Below, piece by piece: positions 34,593-42,694 of a stretch of DNA of 64,000 bases. The translations under genes and the position numbers were made by a program. The notes beneath the pieces are model-generated. The model was not told where the DNA came from and searched no databases. It was given only the letters and a program-made list of their open reading frames with translations. This DNA comes from Ravibacter arvi (lineage in GTDB: Bacteria > Bacteroidota > Bacteroidia > Cytophagales > Spirosomataceae): positions 1-64,000 of the forward strand of contig NZ_BAABEY010000016.1 of the NCBI RefSeq assembly GCF_039540405.1. The letters run 5' to 3'. Numbering within the stretch: the first letter of the stretch is position 1; each line of letters opens with the position of its first letter.

Positions 34593-36749
34593 ATGAAAAC
34601 CCGTGTCTGGCTGCCGGTGCTGCTTATAGCCGCCGCAGCGTGTAATCAATCTCCCAAAATGAATAGAAAACCGCATCAATGGCCGGAAGGAGTTGCCGCG
34701 CCCGTAGCCGAGAAAATCCCTCACATCCGCACGATTCACGGAGATACCGTGACCGACAACTATTACTGGATGATCGATTTTTTTAAAAAGGGACCGGATA
34801 GCAGTAAAGTAACAGATTACCTGGAAGCCGAGAATGCCTACCTGGAGAAAATGATGGCCGGGACCGCGGACTTCCAGGCCAGCCTCTTCAAAGAATTGAA
34901 GGGCAGAATCAAGGAAACAGATGAAAGTGTCCCGGTATTCAAAAACGGGTATTACTATTATTCGAGAACTGAAGACGGGAAACAATATTTCAAATATTGC
35001 CGTAAGAAAGGCTCGCTCGATGCAAAAGAAGAGGTACTGGCAGACGTAGACAAAATGGCCGAGGGGCACGCCTATTACGCTGCGACCGGGTTCAATGTAA
35101 GCCCTGACAACCGTCTCATGGCCTTCGGCGTGGATACGGTTTCCAGGCGTCAGTATACGCTTTACATCAAAAATATAGAAACCGGGGAGATTTTTCCGGA
35201 AAGCATTGAAAATACCTCTGGCGGGTCAGCCTGGGCAAACGATAACAAAACGCTTTTTTATACCTCGAAAAATGCTGAAACGCTTTTGAGCGAGAAAATA
35301 AAGCGCCACGTTCTGGGCAGCGGGGCTGCTGACGATGTTACGGTTTACCACGAAAAGGACAATACGAACTACATCGGCGTGAGTAAGTCGAAGGAGGGCA
35401 ATCACATTGTGATCGGTTCGTCGGGAACCCTGTCGTCCGAATATTATTACCTGGATGCCAACCGTCCTGCCGGGGATTTCAAACGATTCACCGCGCGCAG
35501 GAAAGATGTCCTTTATAGCATCACCCCGCTTGAAGACCGGTTCCTGATCCTTACAAATTGGAATGCAAAGAATTTCAGGCTCATGGAGTGCCCGCTGGAC
35601 AAGACGGAGTTTACGGAATGGAAGGAAGTCGTTCCGCATCGCGCGGAAGTGCTCTTGTCGGAAGTGGACGTGTTCAAAGGGTTCCTGGTGTTGTCGGAGC
35701 GGAAAAACGGGTTGGTGCAGTTACGGGTCATCAACCGGGTGAGCGGAGACGACCATTACCTCGATTTCGGCGAGCCGACCTATGATGCTTATACCGGTGC
35801 TAACCCGGACTATGCGAGCGCCGGCCTGCGCTATCATTATACTTCCATGACCACCCCGAATTCCACCTACGACTATGACATGCTGAGCCGTAAAAAGGAG
35901 CTGAAAAAACAGCAGGAGGTGCTCGGCGGTTATAACGCCTCCGACTACGAAACCGAACGCTTGTATGCTACCTCGCGGGATGGCAAAAAGGTGCCGATTT
36001 CGGTGGTATATAAAAAAGGGTTTAAAAAAGACGGCAATGCACCGCTTCTGTTGTACGCCTATGGCTCATACGGGCTTAGCATGGACGCGGGTTTCAGCAG
36101 CAGCCGGCTGAGCCTGCTGAACCGCGGTTTCGCATTTGCGATTGCGCACATCAGGGGTGGTGAGGAAATGGGGCGCTACTGGTACGAGGAAGGTAAAATG
36201 ATGAACAAAAAAAATACGTTCAACGATTTTATTGATTGTGCGCATTTCCTGGTCGAACAAAAATATACAACGCCGGCACATCTGTACGCGCAGGGCGGAA
36301 GCGCCGGCGGCTTGTTGATGGGCGCGGTTATCAACCAGGAACCGGAACTGTGGAACGGGGTGATTGCCGATGTCCCTTTTGTAGATGTAGTGAATACCAT
36401 GCTGGATGAGAGCATCCCCCTTACAACGAACGAATTTGATGAATGGGGGAATCCTAAGGAGAAAGACGCCTATTTTTATATCAAAAGTTATTCGCCTTAC
36501 GAAAACATTCGGCCTCTGAATTATCCCCACCTGTTGGTCACCACGGGATTGCATGATAGCCAGGTCCAGTATTTCGAGCCGGCGAAGTGGGTGGCCAAGC
36601 TCAGAGAAACCCGGACGGGCGATCATCTTATTCTTTTTAAGACCAATATGGAATTCGGGCATGGAGGGGCATCCGGGAGATTTGATTACCTGAAAGAAGT
36701 TGCCCTTGAATATGCCTTCCTGTTTGCCCTGGAGGGGATTTCAGAGTAA
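34593..36749 (+). CDS. S9A prolyl oligopeptidase-family peptidase (oligopeptidase B-like), lipoprotein
   Basis: A serine peptidase for short peptides. The 718-residue protein begins MKTRVWLPVLLIAAAACNQS, a lipoprotein signal with lipobox Cys17, so it is probably anchored in the cell envelope. An N-terminal seven-bladed propeller (about 60-440) is followed by the alpha/beta-hydrolase catalytic domain. The triad is Ser570 (QGGSAGG), Asp655 (LHDSQV) and His690 (FGHGG). HIRGGEEMGRYWYEEG and the DVPFVDVVNTM segment are typical of oligopeptidase B, which prefers basic residues; specificity is inferred. It starts at ATG 34593. Confidence 0.93.
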   Translation: MKTRVWLPVLLIAAAACNQSPKMNRKPHQWPEGVAAPVAEKIPHIRTIHGDTVTDNYYWMIDFFKKGPDSSKVTDYLEAENAYLEKMMAGTADFQASLFKELKGRIKETDESVPVFKNGYYYYSRTEDGKQYFKYCRKKGSLDAKEEVLADVDKMAEGHAYYAATGFNVSPDNRLMAFGVDTVSRRQYTLYIKNIETGEIFPESIENTSGGSAWANDNKTLFYTSKNAETLLSEKIKRHVLGSGAADDVTVYHEKDNTNYIGVSKSKEGNHIVIGSSGTLSSEYYYLDANRPAGDFKRFTARRKDVLYSITPLEDRFLILTNWNAKNFRLMECPLDKTEFTEWKEVVPHRAEVLLSEVDVFKGFLVLSERKNGLVQLRVINRVSGDDHYLDFGEPTYDAYTGANPDYASAGLRYHYTSMTTPNSTYDYDMLSRKKELKKQQEVLGGYNASDYETERLYATSRDGKKVPISVVYKKGFKKDGNAPLLLYAYGSYGLSMDAGFSSSRLSLLNRGFAFAIAHIRGGEEMGRYWYEEGKMMNKKNTFNDFIDCAHFLVEQKYTTPAHLYAQGGSAGGLLMGAVINQEPELWNGVIADVPFVDVVNTMLDESIPLTTNEFDEWGNPKEKDAYFYIKSYSPYENIRPLNYPHLLVTTGLHDSQVQYFEPAKWVAKLRETRTGDHLILFKTNMEFGHGGASGRFDYLKEVALEYAFLFALEGISE

Positions 36750-36785
36750 CCCAGGTGAAAATATAAGGATACCGGCGGGGTTTCG

Positions 36786-36793
36786 TAGCTTTG
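36786..36793 (+). promoter_or_regulatory. Candidate -7 element TAGCTTTG of nrnA
   Basis: Exact TAnnTTTG match in the short gap after the S9 peptidase gene, 29 nt before the nrnA GTG. No good -33 TTTG is seen. Confidence 0.4.
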
Positions 36794-36822
36794 CGGGTGC
36801 TCAAATCTAAAGTTGAAATTTT

Positions 36823-37845
36823 GTGGCTTACCTTACTGATGTCGTAAGACATTTATTACAAAGACCGGCCCGGGTGGTGGTTACCATGCACCGGGACCCG
36901 GATGCAGATGCCATGGGGTCTTCGCTGGCATGGGCGGCCTTTCTGAAAAAGCTGGGCCATACGGTGATCGTTATCAGCCCGACTGAAATCCCTGAAAACC
37001 TGAAATGGATGACCGGCAGCGCTGACGTGCTGAATTTTGAAGACCGGAAGGGAGGACGGGCCGAAAGTATCCAGGCGATCAATTCCGCAGAATGGATCTC
37101 ATGTCTGGACTTCTCTTCGATAGGGCGGTTGAAGGACCTGGCGCCGTTTATTACCAGGAGCAAAGCGCCTGTCCTGGTAATTGATCACCATTTGGACCCC
37201 GAGCCTTTTGCAACTTTCCTGGTTTCGGATGTGACGGCCGCGGCTACGGCGCAAATTATCTACCGGTGCATCCGGGAGTGGGACGAAAGCCTCATGGATA
37301 CTGAAATAGCGGAGTGCCTTTACGCCGGGATAATGACGGATACGGGATCTTTCAGGCACAACAATACCACCCGGGAAGTTCACCTGCTGGTAGCCGACCT
37401 CATGCAGTATCAGATTGAGGTGGACAAGGTGCACCGGCTGATTTTTGACAATAGCCCGCTCTCGCGCCTCCATTTGCTGGGACATTCGCTGTCGACTATC
37501 CGGGTACTACCCGAGTACCGGACGTCTTTTATGACGCTCACCCATAAAACGCTGGAAGATTTCCAGTCTAACACCGGGGATACCGACGGTATTGTGAATT
37601 ATGGCCTTCAGATTGAGGGAGTCGTGATGACTGCCTTATTCATCGAAAGGAATAACGAAGTTAAAATATCGTTCCGGTCCGTAGCCGATTTCTCGGTGAG
37701 AGAGCTTGCACACGCACATTTTGAAGGCGGGGGGCATAAAAATGCTTCAGGCGGAAGAAGTAATTTAAGTTTATCGGCAACAATTGAAAAATTTTTAGGA
37801 ATTTTGCCGCACTATCAGGAGCAGCTCAATGCTGTGAAGAAGTAG
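36823..37845 (+). CDS. DHH-family phosphoesterase, NrnA-like oligoribonuclease / pAp phosphatase
   Basis: Degrades 2-5 nt RNA oligomers and often converts pAp to AMP. The 340-residue protein has the DHH-domain metal motifs: HRDPDADAMGS (23-33), an Asp in CLDFSS and the IDHH signature (about 117-120), then AGIMTDTGSFRH. The DHHA1 substrate domain at the C-terminus carries GGGHKNASGG. It starts with GTG at 36823; no upstream ATG is in frame. The stop codon is part of the downstream terminator stem. Confidence 0.92.
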   Translation: MAYLTDVVRHLLQRPARVVVTMHRDPDADAMGSSLAWAAFLKKLGHTVIVISPTEIPENLKWMTGSADVLNFEDRKGGRAESIQAINSAEWISCLDFSSIGRLKDLAPFITRSKAPVLVIDHHLDPEPFATFLVSDVTAAATAQIIYRCIREWDESLMDTEIAECLYAGIMTDTGSFRHNNTTREVHLLVADLMQYQIEVDKVHRLIFDNSPLSRLHLLGHSLSTIRVLPEYRTSFMTLTHKTLEDFQSNTGDTDGIVNYGLQIEGVVMTALFIERNNEVKISFRSVADFSVRELAHAHFEGGGHKNASGGRSNLSLSATIEKFLGILPHYQEQLNAVKK

Positions 37846-37878
37846 CCCGGGATTATTTGCACCCGGACTATTTTTTTT
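37843..37878 (+). terminator. Intrinsic terminator of nrnA
   Basis: TAGCCCGGG (37843-37851, starting at the stop codon) pairs with CCCGGACTA (37862-37870) with one mismatch, followed by eight T residues. Confidence 0.8.
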
Positions 37879-37938
37879 AGCCATCTGATACCGTTTTCAA
37901 AACAATCGCCAAAAACGTATACTTATCTTAAAATAATA

Positions 37939-38838
37939 ATGACTTTAAAAGCTACATCTGTCGTATTTTTATTCGCTGCTCTGGCCTTGGTCGGTTGTGA
38001 CAAATATAAGACAAAGGTTACCGAAAGTGGTTTGAAATACCAGCTGCACGAACATAAAGACGGTGGACGTCAGGTGAAAGTGGGTGACGTGGTTTCTTTT
38101 CACCTGGTGCTGAAAAACAGCGAAGATTCAGTGTTGAACGACACCTACAAGAGCAAGAACCCGATCAGGATGATGTACCAGCAGCCGGAATTCAAAGGAA
38201 GCTTTGAAGAAGGGCTTGGTATGCTTTCAGTTGGTGACAGCGCCACTTTTTACGTGAATGCCGATAGCATGTTCGCCAAGATGCACCAACCGCTTCCCCC
38301 TATTATCAAGAAAGGATCGGACCTGGTGTTCCGTGTTAAATTGTTAAATGCGCAAACCCCGGAAGAATTTCAGAAAACGCGGGCTGAAGACGTTGAAAAA
38401 CAAAAAGGACTTGACGAGGAGATTATTAAAAAATACCTCGCCGATTCAAGCCTGACCGGCAAGGCGACCAGAAGTGCTTCCGGTCTCTACTATATTGTGA
38501 CAAAGCCCGGAGAAGGGGCGAAGCCGGCAGCCGGTGACAAAATTACCGTACACTACAAAGGAACTTTGCTTGACGGCACGGTATTTGACGGCTCGCAGCA
38601 GCCCGGCCGTGATGGTAACCCGTTTGAGTTTAACGTAGGTACCGGAATGGTAATTCCAGGCTGGGACGAAGGTCTGATCGGCATGTCAAAAGGAGAAAAA
38701 GGAATTTTGCTGATCCCTTCGGCTCTTGGTTACGGACCGGATGGTTCAGGCCCGATTCCGCCGAATTCTGTGCTTCGCTTTGATCTAGAACTGTTGAATG
38801 TGACGCCGCAGCCGAAAGCGGCCGCGCCTAAGAAATAG
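37939..38838 (+). CDS. FKBP-type peptidyl-prolyl isomerase, lipoprotein with two FKBP-like units
   Basis: Catalyses cis-trans isomerisation of proline bonds during protein folding in the envelope. The 299-residue protein starts MTLKATSVVFLFAALALVGC, a lipoprotein signal with Cys20. The first unit (about 30-140) resembles a degenerate FKBP (GDVVSFHLVL, SFEEGLGMLSVGDSATFYV). The second (about 180-292) is a full FKBP domain with ITVHYKGTLLDGTVFDGS, GTGMVIPGWDEGLIGMSKGEKGILLIPSALGYGPDG and IPPNSVLRFDLELL, so catalytic activity is expected there. It starts at ATG 37939 and is followed by a clear terminator. Confidence 0.95.
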   Translation: MTLKATSVVFLFAALALVGCDKYKTKVTESGLKYQLHEHKDGGRQVKVGDVVSFHLVLKNSEDSVLNDTYKSKNPIRMMYQQPEFKGSFEEGLGMLSVGDSATFYVNADSMFAKMHQPLPPIIKKGSDLVFRVKLLNAQTPEEFQKTRAEDVEKQKGLDEEIIKKYLADSSLTGKATRSASGLYYIVTKPGEGAKPAAGDKITVHYKGTLLDGTVFDGSQQPGRDGNPFEFNVGTGMVIPGWDEGLIGMSKGEKGILLIPSALGYGPDGSGPIPPNSVLRFDLELLNVTPQPKAAAPKK

Positions 38839-38860
38839 GTCCGGAAGATAATTTGCAGAG

Positions 38861-38891
38861 TCCCCTGTGCATTGCGCAGGGGATTTTTTTT
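38861..38891 (+). terminator. Intrinsic terminator of the FKBP gene
   Basis: A ten-base-pair stem TCCCCTGTGC/GCGCAGGGGA (one G-T wobble) with loop ATT and a run of eight T residues, 22 nt after the stop codon. Confidence 0.92.
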
Positions 38892-39004
38892 GCATGATGG
38901 TAGAGATAAAATAGAAAAAACCGGAAAAATAACGGCAGATTAGCATTTGTTCGGGTGGAGGCGAAGGACGGCTTCTCCAGATTTTACATAATTGAAGATA
39001 AATC

Positions 39005-39589
39005 ATGCTTACATTGTGTTTTGCAACCAACAATCGCCACAAATTAGAAGAAGTACAGCAGGCGCTTGGCGCAGGCGTTAAATTGGTTACGCTGGAAGAT
39101 ATTGGCTGCTATGACGAAATCGAGGAGCCTTTTGATACCATTCAGAAAAACTCCGAAGCCAAAGCACGCTTCGTATGGGACCGGTATGGGATAGATACTT
39201 TTGCCGATGACAGCGGGCTGGTAATACCGGCTCTGAATGGGGAGCCGGGAGTATATTCTGCCCGCTATGCAGGCCCCCAGCGGGATGACAAGGATAATAT
39301 TCGTTTGGTTTGGGAGAAACTTGCTGATAAAAGCGACCGGAGCGCCTATTTTATTACGGTGATTACGCTGATGCTGAATGGTCGTCTTTACGCCTTTGAA
39401 GGAATTGTGAACGGTACCATTCTGCCTGAAGAACGTGGAAATAACGGCTTTGGATACGACCCGGTTTTCCTGCCCGAAGGCTCGGAGCAGACCTTTGCCG
39501 AAATGTCGCTGCAGGAAAAATCGGAGCTTAGTCACCGTGCCCGGGCCGTCCGGAAATTGAATGAATTTTTAACCAGAAACTTTCAGTAG
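39005..39589 (+). CDS. rdgB: Non-canonical purine NTP pyrophosphatase (RdgB/HAM1)
   Basis: Hydrolyses dITP, dXTP and ITP to monophosphates, keeping deaminated purines out of DNA and RNA. The 194-residue protein has the substrate motif FATNNRHKLEE (5-15), FADDSGL (conserved Asp-Asp), YSARYAG and the C-terminal GFGYDPVFLP and LSHRARAV. It starts at ATG 39005. ppk2 begins 6 bp after its stop, so the two are almost certainly one operon. Confidence 0.97.
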   Translation: MLTLCFATNNRHKLEEVQQALGAGVKLVTLEDIGCYDEIEEPFDTIQKNSEAKARFVWDRYGIDTFADDSGLVIPALNGEPGVYSARYAGPQRDDKDNIRLVWEKLADKSDRSAYFITVITLMLNGRLYAFEGIVNGTILPEERGNNGFGYDPVFLPEGSEQTFAEMSLQEKSELSHRARAVRKLNEFLTRNFQ

Positions 39590-39595
39590 CTGCTC

Positions 39596-40486
39596 ATGGG
39601 AAAGTACAACAGAAAAGATTTTTTGGCGGACGGTTCAACGCCCTTTGAAATCAGTAGAGCCGCAACCCGGATCAAGGACATTTATGACGACAAGAAGGAG
39701 TATGAAAAAATGCTCGAGGAGTCGATTCATGACCTGGATGAACTGCAGAATATGATGTACGCCCACAACCGGTACGGATTGCTGGTCGTGTTTCAGGCAC
39801 TTGATGCGGCGGGCAAGGATGGCACGATCCGGCATGTGCTGTCAGGGGTTAATCCGGCGGGAATCCGGGTCCATTCCTTTAAACGGCCCACTTCGCTGGA
39901 GCTGGAGCACGACTTTATGTGGCGGACCACCGCCGCGCTGCCCGAGCGTGGCTCTATTACCATATTTAACCGGAGCTACTATGAAGAAGTTTTGGTGGTG
40001 AAGGTTCATCCCGAAATTCTCAGGGAAGGCCAGCTGCTGCCCGACGAGCTGAAGGTGGATGTAGATAAGGTGATGAAGAACCGCTACAAAGACATTAAGA
40101 ATTTTGAAAAATATTTGTACCGGAACGGTATCCGCGTAATTAAGTTTTTTCTGAACGTCTCCAAGGCGGAACAGGGCGCGCGGCTGATTGAGAGAATACA
40201 GGACCCTGGCAAGAACTGGAAGTTTGAAGAGGGGGACGTAAAAGAAAGAGATTACTGGGATGCTTACCAGCAGGCGTTCGAAACCTGCATTAATGAAACG
40301 GCTACCGAAAAATGTCCCTGGTACGTGATCCCTGCGGACGACAAAAAGAATATGCGGCTGATTGTCGGGAAAATCATCGGTGACGAGCTAAAGAAGATGG
40401 ATTTGTTTTACCCCGAAACTTCGCCCGAACGCGCGGCCGAGCTTACGCGCTATATCGACATTATCAAAGAGCAGGGCAAAGCATAA
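39596..40486 (+). CDS. Polyphosphate kinase 2 family protein
   Basis: Transfers phosphate between polyphosphate and nucleotides. The 296-residue protein has Walker A ALDAAGKDG (68-76), SGVNPAGIRVHSFK, the lid region and Walker B IFNRSYYEEV (123-132). The pattern and length fit the class I/III single-domain PPK2s described from Cytophaga-type bacteria, which phosphorylate AMP and ADP; the class assignment is inference. It is in one operon with rdgB. Its 3' end faces the coiled-coil gene across 74 bp. Confidence 0.94.
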   Translation: MGKYNRKDFLADGSTPFEISRAATRIKDIYDDKKEYEKMLEESIHDLDELQNMMYAHNRYGLLVVFQALDAAGKDGTIRHVLSGVNPAGIRVHSFKRPTSLELEHDFMWRTTAALPERGSITIFNRSYYEEVLVVKVHPEILREGQLLPDELKVDVDKVMKNRYKDIKNFEKYLYRNGIRVIKFFLNVSKAEQGARLIERIQDPGKNWKFEEGDVKERDYWDAYQQAFETCINETATEKCPWYVIPADDKKNMRLIVGKIIGDELKKMDLFYPETSPERAAELTRYIDIIKEQGKA

Positions 40487-40560
40487 AGCGACCGGCCCGG
40501 GTGTTCCGGAACCGATCGCCTGTGGTTGTACCGAATGGTACGGGGTGTGGATTATGAAAT

Positions 40561-41514
40561 TTATCTGATTACGATGTTGCTTGTACCGATTTTGTAACCT
40601 TCGGAGTAAAGCTCAACATTGTACTTGCCGGGGCGGAATTGTGCGGCGTAATCGTATACCATTTCCACCTTCTGGTTGTCATTGGTATAGCTTACCACTT
40701 CGCGGGTGGTGTATTTCGAATCTTCGCCTGATACGGTTGTGAAGTTTCCGCCGGCAATGGCTTCATCCGCTAGCACGGCTCCTTCCGGATCAAGAACGCG
40801 CATGTAAATTTCTTTATTTTCCTGCTTTGTAAGCGGGTTTTCAGCAAGGTTGAAAGCTACTTTTATCTTGTCGACTTTCCGTGCTTTGTAGCTGTCTTTT
40901 TCCCTTTCTTTTCCTCTCGAATTGATTGCAGTTACATTGAGATTCTGGGCTTTCAAGGCAGATGCGAGGTTGACTTTTTCAGTCAGTACGCGGTTTTCCT
41001 GGTTGAACAGGCTAACGGTATCGGTCAGTTCCTGCTGGCGGCGCTGAAGGTTGGCACGGTCCTCGTTCAAGGTGCCGATCTCACTGTTCAGGGTTTCGTT
41101 GGTTGAAGCCAAACGCTCGTTCTCTTCTTTCAAGGCGGCGATTTCCGTATCCTTTTCCGCAAGGAATTTCTCGTAGTTTTTGATTTTGGCCAGGTACTTC
41201 CTGTTTTCTACGCGATCTCCTTTTTTCAGCTGGGCCAGGTCTGCCTCGAGTTTTGCTTTAACTGATTCCAATTCGGTGACGTTGCCGCCCAGCCTGGTTA
41301 CTTCGGCAATTTTTTCATCCAAAGCGCGGGAAACAGAATCAAGCTTGGTTTTGGTAAAAGCTATTTCTTTTGCTTTCGCTACAATTTCTGTTTGTTGCGT
41401 AGCCAGGTCTCCCTTTTGCTGGAAGAACAGGAAGCCGAAGATACCTGCAACAAGTGCCAGGAGGCCTACCAGGATCCAGGGAGCAGAAGTTTGATTTTCT
41501 GATTGAGTGCTCAT
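40561..41514 (-). CDS. Membrane-anchored coiled-coil protein of unknown function
   Basis: A 317-residue protein with a single N-terminal membrane helix (about 13-31, WILVGLLALVAGIFGFLFF) and no cleavage site, so it is probably anchored in the inner membrane with the rest in the periplasm. Residues 35-185 are heptad-rich coiled coil (KLEADLAQLKK, AALKEENERLASTNETL). The C-terminal 110 residues form a beta-rich domain (DKIKVAFNLAENPLTK, EIYMRVLDPEG, FRPGKYNVELYSEGYKIG) that looks like an immunoglobulin-like or extension domain. I know similar 'coiled coil plus beta domain' proteins in Bacteroidota, with no function established. It starts at ATG 41514. Confidence 0.82.
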   Translation of the reverse strand: MSTQSENQTSAPWILVGLLALVAGIFGFLFFQQKGDLATQQTEIVAKAKEIAFTKTKLDSVSRALDEKIAEVTRLGGNVTELESVKAKLEADLAQLKKGDRVENRKYLAKIKNYEKFLAEKDTEIAALKEENERLASTNETLNSEIGTLNEDRANLQRRQQELTDTVSLFNQENRVLTEKVNLASALKAQNLNVTAINSRGKEREKDSYKARKVDKIKVAFNLAENPLTKQENKEIYMRVLDPEGAVLADEAIAGGNFTTVSGEDSKYTTREVVSYTNDNQKVEMVYDYAAQFRPGKYNVELYSEGYKIGTSNIVIR

Positions 41515-41833
41515 CTTTTGCGATTTGTGAGTTTTTGTTAATGATCAAACAGACAAAGATTTACTGTTGCCGTGGATAGGGAAAAAACTATGCCATATTT
41601 AGAGAAAGCCCGAAAACGGGCCGGAGGGCAGGATTTGTAGAAAACTGTGTAAAATATAACGGTGGCGGAAACACCTGTCCGTTATATTTTAAAAAGTGAA
41701 AAAATGCAAGATTCCGCGCAAAAAGAGGCCTTCAGGCGACCGAAACGCCTTGTTAAGAATCAATTCTACAAAATTCCACAATTTGCAGGGGGAGTCAGCA
41801 ACTTCTGACAGGCGGTAGTGCCTGCCTGAGCGT
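41515..41833. other. Intergenic region with a perfect inverted repeat
   Basis: A 319-bp AT-rich spacer between two minus-strand genes. Its one clear structure is the 13-bp inverted repeat at 41650-41691. No gene or promoter box is supported. Confidence 0.5.
41650..41691 (-). terminator. Inverted repeat, probable terminator of the phosphoesterase gene
   Basis: TAAAATATAACGG (41650-41662) is the perfect complement of CCGTTATATTTTA (41679-41691), with a 16-nt loop that itself contains GGTG/CACC. Read on the minus strand the stem ends in a short T-run, about 140 bp past the phosphoesterase stop. An operator role is also possible. Confidence 0.45.
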
Positions 41834-42340
41834 TCAGATTTGGCCTCTCTTTCCCATCTCAATTACCGCCATGTCTTTTACGCGCCCGGCATCAAGTGTA
41901 AACTTCAGGGCGGTGCGCATATGATGGAAGCCTTCCCGGCCCGCTGCGCCGGGATTAAGGTAGAGCATTTGCCCGAAGGCCGGGTCTTTCATTACGCGTA
42001 AAATGTGTGAGTGTCCGCAAATAAACAGGTCGGGCGGGGTTTGACGCAGCGAGCGCCGGACTGCGGGATTGTACCGGGGAGGGTAACCTCCTATATGCGT
42101 CATCCAAATTGACAGCCCTTCCAGTTCAAACCTTTGATGTTCCGGGGCCAGTTGCCTGATTTCGTGATGATCGATATTCCCGAAAACCATTCGGGTCGGC
42201 CTGAAAGCCTGCAGCGCTTCGATAATCGCTACCGTGCCGATGTCACCTGCATGCCAGATCTCGTCGCAATTTTCAAAATACCCGAAAAGAGCCTCATCAA
42301 GGTATCCATGTGTGTCGGAAAGGAGCCCGATTTGTTTCAT
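41834..42340 (-). CDS. YfcE-family metallophosphoesterase
   Basis: A small binuclear-metal phosphodiesterase. The 168-residue protein has the family metal motifs SDTHGYLD (8-15), HAGDIG, GNIDHHE and CGHSHILRV, plus NPGAAGREG at the end. Substrates of this family are usually simple phosphodiesters; the in vivo one is unknown. I start it at ATG 42340 (MKQIGLLSDTHG). The longer frame to 42445 reads through the GAGGTTTGAG repeats, so the N-terminal extension is spurious. Confidence 0.94.
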   Translation of the reverse strand: MKQIGLLSDTHGYLDEALFGYFENCDEIWHAGDIGTVAIIEALQAFRPTRMVFGNIDHHEIRQLAPEHQRFELEGLSIWMTHIGGYPPRYNPAVRRSLRQTPPDLFICGHSHILRVMKDPAFGQMLYLNPGAAGREGFHHMRTALKFTLDAGRVKDMAVIEMGKRGQI

Positions 42341-42480
42341 AGGGGTGAGGTTTGAGCAGTGAGGTGTTAGTTTGAGCAGTGAGGTGTTAGACGGATATTG
42401 AAAGTGGAAAGGAAATACTGCGCGTCGGGTTCTCCAACCCCTCACCCCTCAAACCTCATCCCTCACCCCTCAAACCTACC
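42341..42480. repeat. GAGGTTTGAG-type inverted repeat with a perfect 20-bp duplication, copy 2
   Basis: TTTGAGCAGT followed by GAGGTGTTAG occurs twice in tandem without change (42351-42370, 42371-42390). After about 45 bp the opposite strand is represented by CCCCTCACCCCTCAAACC twice (from about 42438 to 42477). The two arms can pair over most of their length. The element touches the start codon of the phosphoesterase gene. Confidence 0.8.
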
Positions 42481-42512
42481 CTAATAAAATCCAAAAAAAT
42501 AGATTTCCTTTT

Positions 42513-42529
42513 AAATCATTCTCATTATC
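42513..42529 (-). promoter_or_regulatory. Fur-box-like site upstream of the TonB-dependent receptor
   Basis: On the minus strand the site reads GATAATGAGAATGATTT: three adjacent hexamers GATAAT, GAGAAT, GATTTx, close to the classical Fur array. It lies about 165 bp upstream of the receptor ATG and just before a TTTG (42536-42539) that could be a -33 box. Confidence 0.5.
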
Positions 42530-42694
42530 GACATTTTTGTATCCAATTTTACCACGTTTAGCCATCGGTTGGGATCCTAATATCCGGCGGGCTGCATAAA
42601 AAGCGTCCTTTCCAAAACAAATCGTCCCGGTTTAGCGTAACGTTTAACAACTGGAGTCGCTAAAACTGCACATTTATCATTACAACAAATCAAC

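Noticed and set aside
42341..42445. N-terminal extension of the YfcE-type phosphoesterase
   Set aside because: It reads through the GAGGTTTGAG repeats; the family start motif begins at the ATG at 42340.
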